A stretch of DNA of 64,000 bases. Source: Reichenbachiella faecimaris (GTDB lineage Bacteria > Bacteroidota > Bacteroidia > Cytophagales > Cyclobacteriaceae). The stretch spans positions 434,001-498,000 of the forward strand of contig NZ_FWYF01000003.1 of NCBI RefSeq assembly GCF_900176375.1. Reading direction: 5' to 3'. Below are positions 32,830-44,472 of the stretch, one piece after another (within the stretch, counting starts at the first letter, position 1; the number at the start of each line of letters is the position of its first letter). A program made the position numbers and the translations under genes. The notes under the pieces were generated by a model. It worked only from the letters and a program-made list of their open reading frames with translations. It was not told the DNA's origin and did not search any database.

Positions 32830-33348
32830 ATGTCTAAGCAAAATATAAGAGCAATCAAAGCAAGCGAAATCGAACTACAAGAGAAAGTAGTTGCTATCAA
32901 AAGAGTTGCTAAAGTAGTAAAGGGTGGTAGAAGATTCAGTTTCTCTGCTATCGTAGTTGTGGGTGACGGAAATGGTGTGGTAGGATACGGATTGGGCAAA
33001 GCCAATGAAGTAACTGACTCTATCACAAAAGGTATCGACGACGCTAAGAAAAATTTGGTAAGAGTCCCTGTTTTCAAAGGTACTGTTCCTCATGATGCCA
33101 TTGGTAAATTTGGTGGTGGACATGTATTGTTGAAGCCTGCCGCTACGGGTACTGGAGTAATTGCTGGTGGTGCCATGCGCGCAGTGTTAGAGAGTGCTGG
33201 TGTACATGATGTACTGGCCAAATCTAAAGGTTCGTCAAACCCTCACAACGTGGTGAAAGCTACTTTTGATGCATTGAGTCAAATGAGAGATCCTTATGCT
33301 GTTGCTCGTCAAAGAGGAGTTGAATTGTCAAAAGTATTTAACGGATAA
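32830..33348 (+). CDS. rpsE: 30S ribosomal protein S5
   Basis: The 172-residue protein has the double-stranded-RNA-binding-like N-terminal domain ([20 protein letters not shown]) and the C-terminal part with [15 protein letters not shown]. It acts in decoding accuracy and the mRNA helicase function of the ribosome. Confidence 0.98.
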   Translation: MSKQNIRAIKASEIELQEKVVAIKRVAKVVKGGRRFSFSAIVVVGDGNGVVGYGLGKANEVTDSITKGIDDAKKNLVRVPVFKGTVPHDAIGKFGGGHVLLKPAATGTGVIAGGAMRAVLESAGVHDVLAKSKGSSNPHNVVKATFDALSQMRDPYAVARQRGVELSKVFNG

Positions 33349-33352
33349 GAAG

Positions 33353-33532
33353 ATGGCCAAGGTAGTTATTACACAAAAAAGAAGCGTCATAAAAAGACCT
33401 AACAATCAGAAGTTAACAATCAAAGCTTTGGGATTGGGTAGAATCAACAGATCTGTTGAAAAAGAATTGACGCCACAGATAGAAGGAATGATCAGAAAGG
33501 TCAGTCACTTGGTTTCTGTTGAGAATAAATAA
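33353..33532 (+). CDS. rpmD: 50S ribosomal protein L30
   Basis: The protein is 59 residues from the ATG four bases behind rpsE ([16 protein letters not shown]). An in-frame upstream ATG inside rpsE would add 19 residues and does not fit the family. [16 protein letters not shown] is the characteristic segment. Confidence 0.95.
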   Translation: MAKVVITQKRSVIKRPNNQKLTIKALGLGRINRSVEKELTPQIEGMIRKVSHLVSVENK

Positions 33533-33560
33533 TTTTAGAATTTTCTGAAATCATAGAAAG

Positions 33561-34007
33561 ATGAAATTAAATACATTACAACCTGCAGAAGGATCAATTA
33601 AATCTGACAAGAGAATTGGTAGAGGTCAAGGATCTGGAAGAGGTGGGACATCTACAAGAGGTCACAAAGGTGCCAAGTCTAGATCAGGATATTCTAGAAA
33701 AGGTGGTTTTGAAGGCGGTCAGATGCCTCTATACAGACGTGTGCCAAAATTTGGTTTTACTAGTCCTAATAGAGTGGAGACTAAACCAATCAACTTGGAT
33801 ACACTTCAGGCACTAGCTGATAAAACAAAAGCTTCTGCTATCACTGTGGATACATTGGTAGAGAATGGCTTAGCAGCTAAAAACGATATAGTTAAAGTAT
33901 TGGGTAGAGGAGAGCTTAAAGCTAAATTGGACGTTACAGTTCATCACTTCTCTAAAACCGCTATCGCTGCTATCGAAAAAGCAGGGGGCAAAGCAACAGC
34001 ATTGTAA
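33561..34007 (+). CDS. rplO: 50S ribosomal protein L15
   Basis: The 148-residue protein has a Gly/Arg-rich N-terminal extension (GRGQGSGRGGTSTRGHKGAK) and the core motif FEGGQMPLYRRVPKFGF. It is directly followed by secY after three bases, as in most bacteria. Confidence 0.98.
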   Translation: MKLNTLQPAEGSIKSDKRIGRGQGSGRGGTSTRGHKGAKSRSGYSRKGGFEGGQMPLYRRVPKFGFTSPNRVETKPINLDTLQALADKTKASAITVDTLVENGLAAKNDIVKVLGRGELKAKLDVTVHHFSKTAIAAIEKAGGKATAL

Positions 34008-34010
34008 TCT

Positions 34011-35330
34011 ATGAAGAAGTTTTTTAGTACCATACGGAACATATTCACCATTGAAGATCTAAGGGTCAGAATACTGAATACAGTCGGTTTTTTAATCATC
34101 TTTAGACTGGGTTCATTTGTTGTTCTTCCTGGTATAGATCCTTCTAAATTAGACGACAACGTTGCAGGTATATTAGGTATATTAGATACCATGCTAGGAG
34201 GCGCATTTAGTAATGCGTCTATCTTTGGTTTAGGTATTATGCCTTATATCTCGGCTTCTATTGTCATCCAGCTATTAACTATGGCTGTTCCATATTTCCA
34301 GAAGTTACAGAAAGAAGGAGACAGCGGTAGAAAGAAAATCAATCAAATCACTAGAGTACTTACTATTGCGATCACCTTCGCTCAGGGTAGTGCTTATTTA
34401 GCCGGAGCTATTCCGGCGGATGCGATTGTATTAGAAAATAAATTTTTGTTCACACTTTCTTCATTGACCATCCTTACAGCAGGTACTATCTTCTGTATGT
34501 GGTTGGGAGAGAGAATTACTGATAAAGGAATTGGTAACGGTATCTCCATGTTGATTATGATTGGTATCATTTCGAGATTCCCAGGTAGTTTGATGCAGGA
34601 AGCAGTGACTAGAGGAATGAGCGAAGCGCTTTTCTTCTTGCTTGAGATTTTAGCATTGTTCTTTGTTGTAATGGCAGTGGTGTTATTAACACAAGCGGTA
34701 AGAAGAATACCGGTACAGTATGCTAAACAAGTAGTAGGCAATAAAGTGTACGGTGGTCAAAGACAGTACATTCCTTTGAAAGTTAATTCAGCAGGCGTAA
34801 TGCCAATCATTTTTGCACAGTCGTTGATGTTCTTACCATCCATGGTAGGAGGATACTTCGCTGAGTCAAGTGATGTAGCACAGTATGTGGCTACTACATT
34901 CTCAAACTTTCAGTCTTGGGAATACAACTTGACTTTCGCAATTATGATCATGTTGTTTACTTTCTTTTATACAGCTATTTCGGTTAATCCAAATCAGATA
35001 GCTGATGATATGAAAAGAAACGGAGGTTTCATTCCAGGTGTTAAGCCAGGGAAAGCAACTTCTGAATTTATTGATACTGTATTAACTAGAGTTACATTCC
35101 CAGGATCTTTATTCTTAGCAGTGGTGGCCATTATGCCGGCATTTGCTCAGATGGCTGGAGTTAATACAAATTTTGCTCAGTTTTTTGGAGGTACTTCACT
35201 ACTTATTATGGTAGGTGTAATTTTAGATACTCTACAGCAAATTGAGAGTTACTTATTGATGAGACACTACGAAGGCATGATGAAGTCTGGTAAGTTGAAA
35301 GGTAGATCTCAAAATATAGCAGTAGCATAA
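34011..35330 (+). CDS. secY: Preprotein translocase channel subunit SecY
   Basis: The 439-residue inner-membrane channel has ten expected membrane segments. The plug region lies near residues 58-75 and the segment [15 protein letters not shown] in TM2. The cytoplasmic loops contain [13 protein letters not shown] and [18 protein letters not shown], which contact SecA and the ribosome. It works with SecE encoded at the start of the block. Confidence 0.98.
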   Translation: MKKFFSTIRNIFTIEDLRVRILNTVGFLIIFRLGSFVVLPGIDPSKLDDNVAGILGILDTMLGGAFSNASIFGLGIMPYISASIVIQLLTMAVPYFQKLQKEGDSGRKKINQITRVLTIAITFAQGSAYLAGAIPADAIVLENKFLFTLSSLTILTAGTIFCMWLGERITDKGIGNGISMLIMIGIISRFPGSLMQEAVTRGMSEALFFLLEILALFFVVMAVVLLTQAVRRIPVQYAKQVVGNKVYGGQRQYIPLKVNSAGVMPIIFAQSLMFLPSMVGGYFAESSDVAQYVATTFSNFQSWEYNLTFAIMIMLFTFFYTAISVNPNQIADDMKRNGGFIPGVKPGKATSEFIDTVLTRVTFPGSLFLAVVAIMPAFAQMAGVNTNFAQFFGGTSLLIMVGVILDTLQQIESYLLMRHYEGMMKSGKLKGRSQNIAVA

Positions 35331-35343
35331 TTTTAAATTAAGA

Positions 35344-35562
35344 ATGGCAAAACAGGCTTCAATAGAACAAGACGGTACCATCAAAGAAGCATTGTCTAAC
35401 GCAATGTTTCGGGTAGAATTGGAAAATGGGCACGAAGTAATCGCTCATATCTCAGGCAAGATGAGAATGCACTACATTAAAATCTTACCTGGTGATAAAG
35501 TGAAAATGGAAATGTCTCCTTACGACTTGTCTAAAGGAAGAATCGTTTATCGTTATAAATAA
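35344..35562 (+). CDS. infA: Translation initiation factor IF-1
   Basis: The 72-residue S1-type OB-fold protein has [18 protein letters not shown] and [16 protein letters not shown]. It occupies the A site during initiation. It lies between secY and rpmJ in the usual order. Confidence 0.98.
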   Translation: MAKQASIEQDGTIKEALSNAMFRVELENGHEVIAHISGKMRMHYIKILPGDKVKMEMSPYDLSKGRIVYRYK

Positions 35563-35576
35563 AAATCGCTGATATG

Positions 35577-35593
35577 TCCCGATATTATCGGGA
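35577..35593. repeat. TCCCGATA palindrome between infA and rpmJ
   Basis: TCCCGATA-T-TATCGGGA is a perfect 8-bp inverted repeat with one central base. The same half-site occurs in the hairpins after rplL and after eno, so it looks like a recurring intergenic element rather than a simple terminator. There is no T tail here. Confidence 0.6.
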
Positions 35594-35617
35594 TGTGTAG
35601 GTTTAAATAGTAGAAAA

Positions 35618-35734
35618 ATGAAAGTTAAAGCATCCGTAAAGAAGAGAAGCGCAGACTGCAAAGTCATCCGCAGAAACGGTAAAGTTTACGTAATCAACAA
35701 GAAGAACCCTAGGTTCAAGCAAAGACAAGGATAA
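35618..35734 (+). CDS. rpmJ: 50S ribosomal protein L36
   Basis: This 38-residue basic protein starts [19 protein letters not shown] and ends NPRFKQRQG. The short gene lies between infA and rpsM, two bases ahead of rpsM. Of the usual zinc ligands only one cysteine (in SADCKV) is clear, so this is the cysteine-poor (zinc-free) form. Confidence 0.95.
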   Translation: MKVKASVKKRSADCKVIRRNGKVYVINKKNPRFKQRQG

Positions 35735-35736
35735 TT

Positions 35737-36114
35737 ATGGCTAGAATTGCAGGAGTAGATATTCCAGGAAACAAAAGAGGTGAGATTTCTCTTACCTATA
35801 TTTTTGGTTTGGGTCGTAGTTCGGCACAAAAGATTTTGTCTGAAGCAGGCATAGACTGGAGCAAGAAAGTTGATGATTGGAGTGATGAAGAAGCGGGTGC
35901 AGTAAGAACGCTTATCAGCGAAAACTTCAAAGTAGAAGGTGTACTAAAGTCTGAAGTTCAATTGAACATCAAGCGATTATTGGATATTGGATGTTACCGA
36001 GGGTTGAGACATAGAAAAGGTCTTCCAGTTAGAGGTCAGCATACTAAAAACAACGCTAGAACTAGAAAAGGAAAGAGAAAGACTGTTGCCAACAAAAAGA
36101 AGGCTACTAAATAA
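35737..36114 (+). CDS. rpsM: 30S ribosomal protein S13
   Basis: The 125-residue protein begins [22 protein letters not shown] and has the C-terminal basic segment [18 protein letters not shown]. It contacts the P-site tRNA and forms subunit bridges. Confidence 0.98.
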   Translation: MARIAGVDIPGNKRGEISLTYIFGLGRSSAQKILSEAGIDWSKKVDDWSDEEAGAVRTLISENFKVEGVLKSEVQLNIKRLLDIGCYRGLRHRKGLPVRGQHTKNNARTRKGKRKTVANKKKATK

Positions 36115-36123
36115 TAATTGACG

Positions 36124-36516
36124 ATGGCACAAAAAAGAAAAGATAAAGGAAGAAAAAGAGTAGTAGTGGTTGAGCCAATAGGCCAGGCACACATCAAAGC
36201 TTCGTTTAACAATATAATTATATCTATGACCAATTTGACTGGTCAGGTAGTGTCTTGGGCATCTGCAGGTAAAATGGGATTCAAGGGTTCTAAAAAGAAC
36301 ACACCGTATGCAGCTCAGGTAGCAGCTCAGGATTGTGCGCAAGCCGCTTATGATCAGGGCTTGAGAAAAGTGGAGGTTTTTGTAAAAGGACCAGGTGCGG
36401 GTAGAGAGTCTGCCATTAGAACCATCCAAAATGTAGGTATCGAAGTGACAATGATAAAAGATGTTACTCCACTTCCTCATAACGGATGTCGACCACCTAA
36501 GAGAAGAAGAGTTTAA
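36124..36516 (+). CDS. rpsK: 30S ribosomal protein S11
   Basis: The protein is 130 residues from ATG at [11 protein letters not shown]; a TTG two codons earlier (in TTGACGATG) is less likely. The core [23 protein letters not shown] and the ending [13 protein letters not shown] are diagnostic. It lies on the platform of the small subunit. Confidence 0.97.
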   Translation: MAQKRKDKGRKRVVVVEPIGQAHIKASFNNIIISMTNLTGQVVSWASAGKMGFKGSKKNTPYAAQVAAQDCAQAAYDQGLRKVEVFVKGPGAGRESAIRTIQNVGIEVTMIKDVTPLPHNGCRPPKRRRV

Positions 36517-36539
36517 TAATATTATAGAATTAATATAAA

Positions 36540-37145
36540 ATGGCAAGATATACCGGACCCAAGACGAAAATAGCTAGAAGGTTTAACGACCCTATCTTCG
36601 GCCCAGACAAGACTTTGCAAAAAAAGGCGTATCCTCCGGGACAGCATGGCCGTGGTAGAAGAAGAAAGCCTTCTGAATACGCTATCCAGCTTGCTGAGAA
36701 GCAAAAAGCTAAGTACACTTACGGGTTGCTAGAAAAGCAATTCTCTAACTTGTTCGAAAAAGCTTCTAAGAGAGGTGGTATTACTGGTGAAGTATTACTT
36801 CAGCTATTGGAATCAAGATTGGATAACGTAGTATTCAGACTAGGCCTAGCGCCTACGAGAAGTGCGGCAAGACAACTTGTACTACACAAGCACGTATTGG
36901 TCAATGGTGAGTTGGTAAATATTCCATCTTTTTCATTGAAAATAGGAGATTTGGTTGCTGTGAGAGAGAAGTCAAAATCACTTCAGTCGATTACTGAGAG
37001 TTTGTCAAGAGGAGTAGTGAGCAAATATCCATGGTTGGAATGGGATTCTAGCCAATTGACGGGAAAATTCGCTGTATTGCCAACAAGGGAAGAAATTCCT
37101 GAAACTGTCAAAGAGCAATTGATCGTTGAATTGTACTCTAAATAA
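36540..37145 (+). CDS. rpsD: 30S ribosomal protein S4
   Basis: The 201-residue protein starts [15 protein letters not shown] and has an S4 RNA-binding domain near residues 92-155 ([19 protein letters not shown]). The N-terminus lacks a clear four-cysteine zinc cluster. S4 represses the alpha operon in E. coli; no leader pseudoknot was recognised here. Confidence 0.98.
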   Translation: MARYTGPKTKIARRFNDPIFGPDKTLQKKAYPPGQHGRGRRRKPSEYAIQLAEKQKAKYTYGLLEKQFSNLFEKASKRGGITGEVLLQLLESRLDNVVFRLGLAPTRSAARQLVLHKHVLVNGELVNIPSFSLKIGDLVAVREKSKSLQSITESLSRGVVSKYPWLEWDSSQLTGKFAVLPTREEIPETVKEQLIVELYSK

Positions 37146-37180
37146 TAAATTTCCATAAATTTTATATTAAAGAATTAACT

Positions 37181-38170
37181 ATGTCAATACTAGCATTTCA
37201 AATGCCTGAAAAGGTGGTGATGGAGAAGGCTGATGACTTTCATGGCTTATTTACTTTCAAACCACTAGAGCAAGGCTACGGTGTTACCGTAGGTAATGCA
37301 TTGAGAAGAATTTTATTGTCTTCACTAGAGGGATACGCCATCACTGGTATCAAAGTCCCTGGAGTATTGCATGAGTTTTCTACAATGGAAGGTATTGTAG
37401 AAGATTTGTCAGAAATCATCTTGAACCTCAAAATGGTGAGATTCAAGAAGATTGCTGATGTGGCTGAAAGCAAAATTGTTGTTAGCATATCAGGACAAAA
37501 AGAATTCAAGGGTAGTGATATTGGAGGAGCAACTTCAGCATTTGAAGTATTGAATCCAGATCACGTGATTGCTCACTTGGACGAAAAAGTGAAATTCGAA
37601 ATAGAATTGACTATTGAGAAAGGTAGAGGTTATGTGACTGCTGAGGACAACAAACCAGCTGAGCAAATCTTCGGATTTATTCCGATTGATGCCATCTTTA
37701 CTCCGATCAAGAATGTCAAGTATTCTGTTGAGAACACAAGGGTAGAGCAAAAGACCGATTATGAACAATTGATATTGGACATAGAAACAGACGGATCTAT
37801 CCACCCAGAGAATGCTTTGAAAGGTGCGGCTAATATTTTGATACAGCACTTTATGTTATTCTCAGATCAGACCATGATTCTCGATACGCATGATGCGGGC
37901 GAGCCAGAAGCTGTAGATGAGGAATTACTACACATGAGAAAATTGCTTAAGACTAATCTTAACGATCTCGATCTTTCCGTAAGAGCTTACAACTGTTTGA
38001 AAGCTGCTGACGTGAGATCACTAGGTGACTTGGTGAGATTGGAGATTTCAGACATGATGAAGTTTAGAAACTTCGGAAAGAAGTCTTTGGCGGAGCTGGA
38101 GCAATTGGTAGCAGACAAGAACCTTACTTTTGGCATGGATTTGTCAAAGTATAAATTAGACGAAGAGTAA
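37181..38170 (+). CDS. rpoA: RNA polymerase alpha subunit
   Basis: The 329-residue protein has an N-terminal assembly domain ([23 protein letters not shown] at about residues 30-52) and a C-terminal DNA/activator-binding domain (about residues 250-315, [23 protein letters not shown]). Both domains are complete, so upstream-element and activator contacts are possible. It is followed by rplQ after two bases. Confidence 0.98.
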   Translation: MSILAFQMPEKVVMEKADDFHGLFTFKPLEQGYGVTVGNALRRILLSSLEGYAITGIKVPGVLHEFSTMEGIVEDLSEIILNLKMVRFKKIADVAESKIVVSISGQKEFKGSDIGGATSAFEVLNPDHVIAHLDEKVKFEIELTIEKGRGYVTAEDNKPAEQIFGFIPIDAIFTPIKNVKYSVENTRVEQKTDYEQLILDIETDGSIHPENALKGAANILIQHFMLFSDQTMILDTHDAGEPEAVDEELLHMRKLLKTNLNDLDLSVRAYNCLKAADVRSLGDLVRLEISDMMKFRNFGKKSLAELEQLVADKNLTFGMDLSKYKLDEE

Positions 38171-38172
38171 AA

Positions 38173-38784
38173 ATGAGACACGGGAAGAAATTTAATCATT
38201 TGAGCAGAACAGCATCGCACAGAAATGCAATGTTGTCCAATATGGCTTCTTCTTTGATTTTGCATAAAAGAATTACTACTACTGTAGCTAAAGCAAAAGC
38301 TTTGAGAAAATATGTTGAGCCTTTGATCACTAGAGCAAAGGATGATAGCACGCACTCTAGAAGAGTGGCTTTCTCTTACTTGCAAAACAAAGAATCTGTA
38401 ACTACCCTTTTCGGTGAAGTAGCGGAAAAAGTAGCTAACAGACCGGGAGGATATACTAGAATCTTGAAAACAGGTGCTAGATTAGGTGACAACGCAGAAA
38501 TGTGCATCATGGAGTTGGTTGATTACAACGAATTGATGTTGAAGGATGCAGCACCAGCTAAAGCTAAGACAAGAAGAAGTAGAAGAGGTAAAGGAAGTGC
38601 TGAAAAAGAAGCTGCTCCTGCTGTAGAAGCTACTGAAGCGGTTGTTGAAGCTGAGGTTGTAGAAGAAGCGCCAGTTGCAGAGACTACTGAAGAAGTAAAG
38701 GCTGAGGCTGCCGAAGAGGTACCTGAAGCAGATACTAAAGAGGAGTCAGCAGATAATTCTGAAAAGAAAGAAGAAAAGGAATAA
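38173..38784 (+). CDS. rplQ: 50S ribosomal protein L17 with long acidic C-terminal tail
   Basis: The first about 117 residues are standard L17 ([42 protein letters not shown]). Behind them, a basic stretch ([10 protein letters not shown]) leads into about 65 residues made almost only of Ala, Glu and Val with some Thr, Asp and Lys. The total of 203 residues is much longer than the E. coli protein (127). Extended L17 occurs in other Bacteroidota; the function of the tail is unknown. A terminator follows. Confidence 0.96.
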   Translation: MRHGKKFNHLSRTASHRNAMLSNMASSLILHKRITTTVAKAKALRKYVEPLITRAKDDSTHSRRVAFSYLQNKESVTTLFGEVAEKVANRPGGYTRILKTGARLGDNAEMCIMELVDYNELMLKDAAPAKAKTRRSRRGKGSAEKEAAPAVEATEAVVEAEVVEEAPVAETTEEVKAEAAEEVPEADTKEESADNSEKKEEKE

Positions 38785-38810
38785 GTTGATCTTGTTCCAA
38801 TAAAATATAA

Positions 38811-38843
38811 GCCATCTCGATTAGTTTCGGGATGGCTTTTTTT
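38811..38843 (+). terminator. Terminator at the end of the ribosomal operon
   Basis: GCCATCTCGA (38811-38820) pairs with TCGGGATGGC (38827-38836) with one G-T pair and a six-base loop, followed by seven T. It ends the rplC-rplQ transcript before carA. Confidence 0.88.
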
Positions 38844-38903
38844 ATGTCTAAAAATTCATAAAATTTGCGGTGATTTTAGCCCAGAGTTTGCACCAAACGA
38901 AAT

Positions 38904-41293
<2,390 letters not shown>

Positions 41294-41315
41294 TATCTTC
41301 AACCATCATTACCCG

Positions 41316-41333
41316 TCCCGATACCTATCGGGA
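41316..41333. repeat. TCCCGATA palindrome after eno
   Basis: TCCCGATA-CC-TATCGGGA is an 8-bp inverted repeat with a two-base centre. It uses the same half-site as the elements after rplL and infA. It stands upstream of, and separate from, the true eno terminator. Confidence 0.6.
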
Positions 41334-41361
41334 TCCTGGTTATCCGTTTGGAAAAACATCA

Positions 41362-41393
41362 AAAACCGCAGGGAGTCATCCTTGTGGTTTTTT
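41362..41393 (+). terminator. Terminator after eno
   Basis: AAAACCGCAGGGA pairs with TCCTTGTGGTTTT over 13 bp (two G-T pairs) around loop GTCA, followed by more T. It ends the carA-eno transcript. Confidence 0.85.
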
Positions 41394-41464
41394 ATTTGAT
41401 ATTAAATCTAATTACATATTAAAAAAAACTCATAATTCCTATTTGTACCTATAATGGAATATTT

Positions 41465-41496
41465 TTTGTAAAAAAATGTTAAAACCCTTAATGTTG
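41465..41496 (+). promoter_or_regulatory. Candidate promoter of the TIGR04255 cassette
   Basis: TTTG (41465-41468) and TAATGTTG (41489-41496) lie 20 bases apart. The -7 box has one mismatch to TAnnTTTG. It is 50 bases before the chosen start and behind the eno terminator, so the cassette probably has its own transcript. Confidence 0.5.
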
Positions 41497-41546
41497 GACT
41501 ATAGATATTGTTAGTACATAGATCACTTTACTTATTTTTACGAAGT

Positions 41547-42293
41547 ATGAAAAAATTGCCTAAGGCACCGTTACAAGAAGTAATTCTTGAAATAAAGTGG
41601 GAACTCTCCCTAGATTCTCAGTCTAAAAGCTTTGTAGACCCAAACTTTAACTTTGCCTTGGGAAAATTTCACCAGTCAATTGTCAATGATTTTCCGGTTA
41701 AGAATCAAAAGATACCTAACGATATTCCATTACAGATGATACCACATCAGGTATTACACCAGTTTTGGTCTAGTAAAAACGTTTGGCCTGTAGTCCAGAT
41801 TGGGCCAGGTATTATTTCAATAAATGATACGGAAAAAAACTATGTGTGGGAAGAAAAATTTCACCCATTGGCTGAAAGCGTAATTGAAAAATTAGTATCG
41901 GCGTATGAAAATGATATTAAATTTAAGGAATATTCATTACGTTATATAGATGTAGTTAATGTGAACGACTATGATTTTAGTGATTGGAAGTTGTTTTTGG
42001 AGACAAACTTCAATTTCAGTTTCAAGAATTCCTTTAATACTAAAGGAGAGCTAAAAGATTTTCAGTTTAACCAGTCTTTCGAATTGAAAGATAATAGTTT
42101 GCTACATATTTCTTTCTCAAGCGGTAGGAATAATAAGAACGAAGAAGTTTTCGTTTGGCAAACTACTGTTTCAAGGAGACAAGGGATAAATCAATCAGAT
42201 TTGTTAAATTGGATAGATGAAGCACATACTTGTGCTTCAAACACGTTTAAAGATATATGCAAGCCTAAATTTTATGGAAGCTTTATTAATTAG
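41547..42293 (+). CDS. TIGR04255 family protein, first gene of a three-gene cassette
   Basis: The 248-residue protein begins MKKLPKAPLQEVILEIKW, the typical opening of the TIGR04255 family, which occurs sporadically across bacteria and has no known function. The ATG was chosen over a TTG 13 codons upstream because it gives the family start. No signal peptide or membrane segment is visible, so it should be cytoplasmic. The middle has LRYIDVVNV, and the C-terminus has a beta-rich HISFSSGRNN part and a helical end. The gene is more AT-rich than eno and the ribosomal genes, which together with the sporadic family suggests horizontal acquisition. It overlaps the next gene by 20 bases. Confidence 0.8.
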   Translation: MKKLPKAPLQEVILEIKWELSLDSQSKSFVDPNFNFALGKFHQSIVNDFPVKNQKIPNDIPLQMIPHQVLHQFWSSKNVWPVVQIGPGIISINDTEKNYVWEEKFHPLAESVIEKLVSAYENDIKFKEYSLRYIDVVNVNDYDFSDWKLFLETNFNFSFKNSFNTKGELKDFQFNQSFELKDNSLLHISFSSGRNNKNEEVFVWQTTVSRRQGINQSDLLNWIDEAHTCASNTFKDICKPKFYGSFIN

Positions 42294-42750
42294 TCCGGTA
42301 GAAAATGGAGGAATGGATGTCTCTACTGTTTATAGGTCAGAAGAGACAAGAATTAATCCTCCATATTATGTTGTAATAAGTAGTACAATATTTAAAAATT
42401 CGTTTGATAGCTATCCAAATCAAGTGATGGAATTAATGGCTAAAGTTAATAAGTTCTCTAATTTTGAAGAGAATTGGGATACATATGGGGCCTCAGAGAT
42501 TTCAAAGGTTTCAATAAATAATGCATTAAGTTTTTTAAAAGATAATAGTTTTCTCTCACTTCCATTTTATTTTGCTGCTCCCGGAGTCAATGGGGAGGTG
42601 ATGATTGAATTCAAGGAAGGTAATAAGGGTGCGGAAATTTACTTTAACGGAGATGGTTCTAATGAGCTTTTGATATTTGAAAAGCATGAAACTATTTTCG
42701 AGTCCAATGTAGAAATGGGAATGTCTCAATTAATTAAATTTTTCAACTAA
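42274..42750 (+). CDS. Unknown small protein with NWDTYGA motif, cassette gene 2
   Basis: The protein is 158 residues from the ATG that overlaps the upstream gene by 20 bases; an ATG at 42217 would give a 77-base overlap and a less natural start. I do not recognise a named domain. The core shows FEENWDTYGASEISK (residues 64-78), a motif seen in uncharacterised small bacterial proteins (recollection, not searched). A beta-rich second half follows with GEVMIEFKEGNKGAEIYF. It is soluble, with no signal peptide. The stop codon TAA is followed in the same frame by the TTG start of gene 3. Confidence 0.7.
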   Translation: MEALLISPVENGGMDVSTVYRSEETRINPPYYVVISSTIFKNSFDSYPNQVMELMAKVNKFSNFEENWDTYGASEISKVSINNALSFLKDNSFLSLPFYFAAPGVNGEVMIEFKEGNKGAEIYFNGDGSNELLIFEKHETIFESNVEMGMSQLIKFFN

Positions 42751-43110
42751 TTGAGTTCAAGTGAAGAGAAAATTAGCATTGATGATAGGCTCCTTAGGCG
42801 AGTTCAGTTTTTACATCCTTCTTTCATAAAGGAAGATGGTACACCTGCATCTTCGAGTTTTACTTTGAAAAAAGGAGAAAATGGATTATCGGTTGATGTT
42901 GAGCGTTTGACTGACTATGACAAATCTATCCAAGATTCTTCAAGATTCCGATTATATGCCTTAAAGGCATCTTATACTCAAGAATTGGGATTGGACAATG
43001 TCTTAGATCCTATAGAAGGGAATTCAGCGCATGCTTTAATAAAAGGTAATTTTAATCGTTCAATATCCAGAAAGCTTGCTGCGAATTGTGAGAAAATTTT
43101 ATACCCATAG
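42751..43110 (+). CDS. Unknown small protein, TTG start, cassette gene 3
   Basis: This is a 119-residue open frame with no ATG codon anywhere in it. It begins with TTG directly behind the TAA of gene 2, in the same frame, so it is made either by re-initiation at TTG or as a readthrough extension of gene 2. Recognisable pieces are DDRLLRRVQFLHP (residues 11-23), GLSVDVERLTDYD near residue 47 and NSAHALIKGNFNRSISRKLA near the end. These resemble an unnamed family of small bacterial proteins with SVD and HALI/VxG motifs (from memory). It is soluble, basic at the C-terminus and of unknown function. Confidence 0.65.
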   Translation: MSSSEEKISIDDRLLRRVQFLHPSFIKEDGTPASSSFTLKKGENGLSVDVERLTDYDKSIQDSSRFRLYALKASYTQELGLDNVLDPIEGNSAHALIKGNFNRSISRKLAANCEKILYP

Positions 43111-43237
43111 TTTTTTCACTGGTACGCTTCACTAAAACGTGAAAAATCTGAGCATTTATAATGTGATCAAGCAGGCTACCTAGCATAAGTGCTATTCTCA
43201 AGGGGACTTCTCACATGTGTTCGAAGTGACGAAGTAA

Positions 43238-44260
43238 TTATGTTTGCTCCCTGCCTTTACGCATAAACAACTGCTTGCCTTTAGCCAGCAAAGAAGAGCG
43301 GCCGCCTAATAGAAACTCATTGACCACTTCAGCCATCTCAATGCATCTCAAGTAGCCAAATGACTTGTGCGCATTGTCAGTCTTCCATTCTTTGTAGTTG
43401 TTTTCCACATATTTGCCAATGGGCTTTACGCCTCGTACATTCTCTACATAATAATCAGCTAGGTTGTAGTGGGCACCTATATTGTCTTCTCTGTCGCAGA
43501 AGCTGTACCAGTTTTCTACGCCTTCAGGCGTAGGTGGGTAGGCTTCCTCCTCCTCCACAAAGGGCAAGTGATGATCCTTCATGATATTCTCACGGATCAA
43601 GGGCAGCCCCATGGGAGATCCCAGTGCCACAAAGTATTTTACTTTTACCCTATGTTTTAGTGACAACAAAACATCATAGGCAATAATTGAACCCATAGAA
43701 TGCGCCACAAGCAGAATGTCCTTTCTTTTATTCTTCAATAGGAGTTTGATCAATCGACTTCTTACCTTGTTTCGGAAGTAGTCCTCAAACATCTGCTCGT
43801 TTTTAGGAGCCTCCTCGTTGTAGTAGATATCCAAATCTTTAAAGCCAATTTTCACAATAGCGTCAAAAGGTTTTCTAAACTTATTCAATCCTATTCTACT
43901 CAAGAAGATGATCTCCTTTATATATTGAATCAGATTTCTGAAAATTTGAATCAGCCCTTTTCTGGCATGGACTTGCAACTGTTTTTCTGAAATATAAGGT
44001 TCTTCTATAAACAAAGGATCGTCTTCATCTTTGCACTTCAAACTCAATGGAGTCGGATACAAGAGATCTGCCCAATACAGCATTTTAAAATCAAATTGAG
44101 TAGGACTTTTGTCAATTTTAGACAGCCCCTCTTCAATAGACCTTCGCCACCAGTGAGTCAATAGCCTTTTGGGAGGCTTGTTGCTCAGACCATGAATGCC
44201 TATGACGAGGGTTCGTTTTTTTACTTTAAATAAATTTCTGAGCAATGATTTCTGAGCCAT
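43238..44260 (-). CDS. Alpha/beta-hydrolase-like protein (lipase/esterase type)
   Basis: The 340-residue protein has an early strand-plus-HG motif (LVIGIHGLSN, residues 18-26), typical of the oxyanion region of alpha/beta hydrolases. The nucleophile elbow is VAHSMGS with S188. Likely later triad residues are an aspartate near YSFCDREDN and a histidine near the C-terminus (DNAHKSFGY). There is no signal peptide; a basic, hydrophobic-patch region around residues 105-125 could touch membranes. The substrate is unknown. It stands alone between the cassette and lysS. Confidence 0.65.
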   Translation of the reverse strand: MAQKSLLRNLFKVKKRTLVIGIHGLSNKPPKRLLTHWWRRSIEEGLSKIDKSPTQFDFKMLYWADLLYPTPLSLKCKDEDDPLFIEEPYISEKQLQVHARKGLIQIFRNLIQYIKEIIFLSRIGLNKFRKPFDAIVKIGFKDLDIYYNEEAPKNEQMFEDYFRNKVRSRLIKLLLKNKRKDILLVAHSMGSIIAYDVLLSLKHRVKVKYFVALGSPMGLPLIRENIMKDHHLPFVEEEEAYPPTPEGVENWYSFCDREDNIGAHYNLADYYVENVRGVKPIGKYVENNYKEWKTDNAHKSFGYLRCIEMAEVVNEFLLGGRSSLLAKGKQLFMRKGREQT

Positions 44261-44336
44261 ACACTAGACACGTCTGTAATAGAATTTAACGCGTCACTAA
44301 AATAAGATATTATGATGAAGCCATCTCAAAAACTTA

Positions 44337-44430
44337 TCATTTCGATTCCAATGATAATCGGGAGAGAAATCTCATTAGGATTTGCAACTGCATTTAATTT
44401 CAATAAGATTTCTCCCTGCGTCGAAAAGAC
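44337..44430. repeat. Degenerate inverted-repeat element downstream of lysS
   Basis: The left arm TCATTTCGATT...GGGAGAGAAATCT faces the right arm AATAAGATTTCTCCCTGCGTCGAAAAGAC. The arms resemble the intergenic element with CATTTCG and AGATTTCTCCC ends that is common in Bacteroidota chromosomes (from memory). It fills most of the 212-base gap between lysS and the hydrolase gene. A second, more decayed copy lies upstream of lysS. Confidence 0.5.
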
Positions 44431-44472
44431 ATCAGTTTTCGTTTTTTGAAATGGATTAGTCAAAAACGAAAA

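Noticed and set aside
38840-38903. Promoter for carA
   Set aside because: TTTG words are present (for example TAAAATTTG and GAGTTTG), but none fits TAnnTTTG with a proper -33 box, so none is listed.
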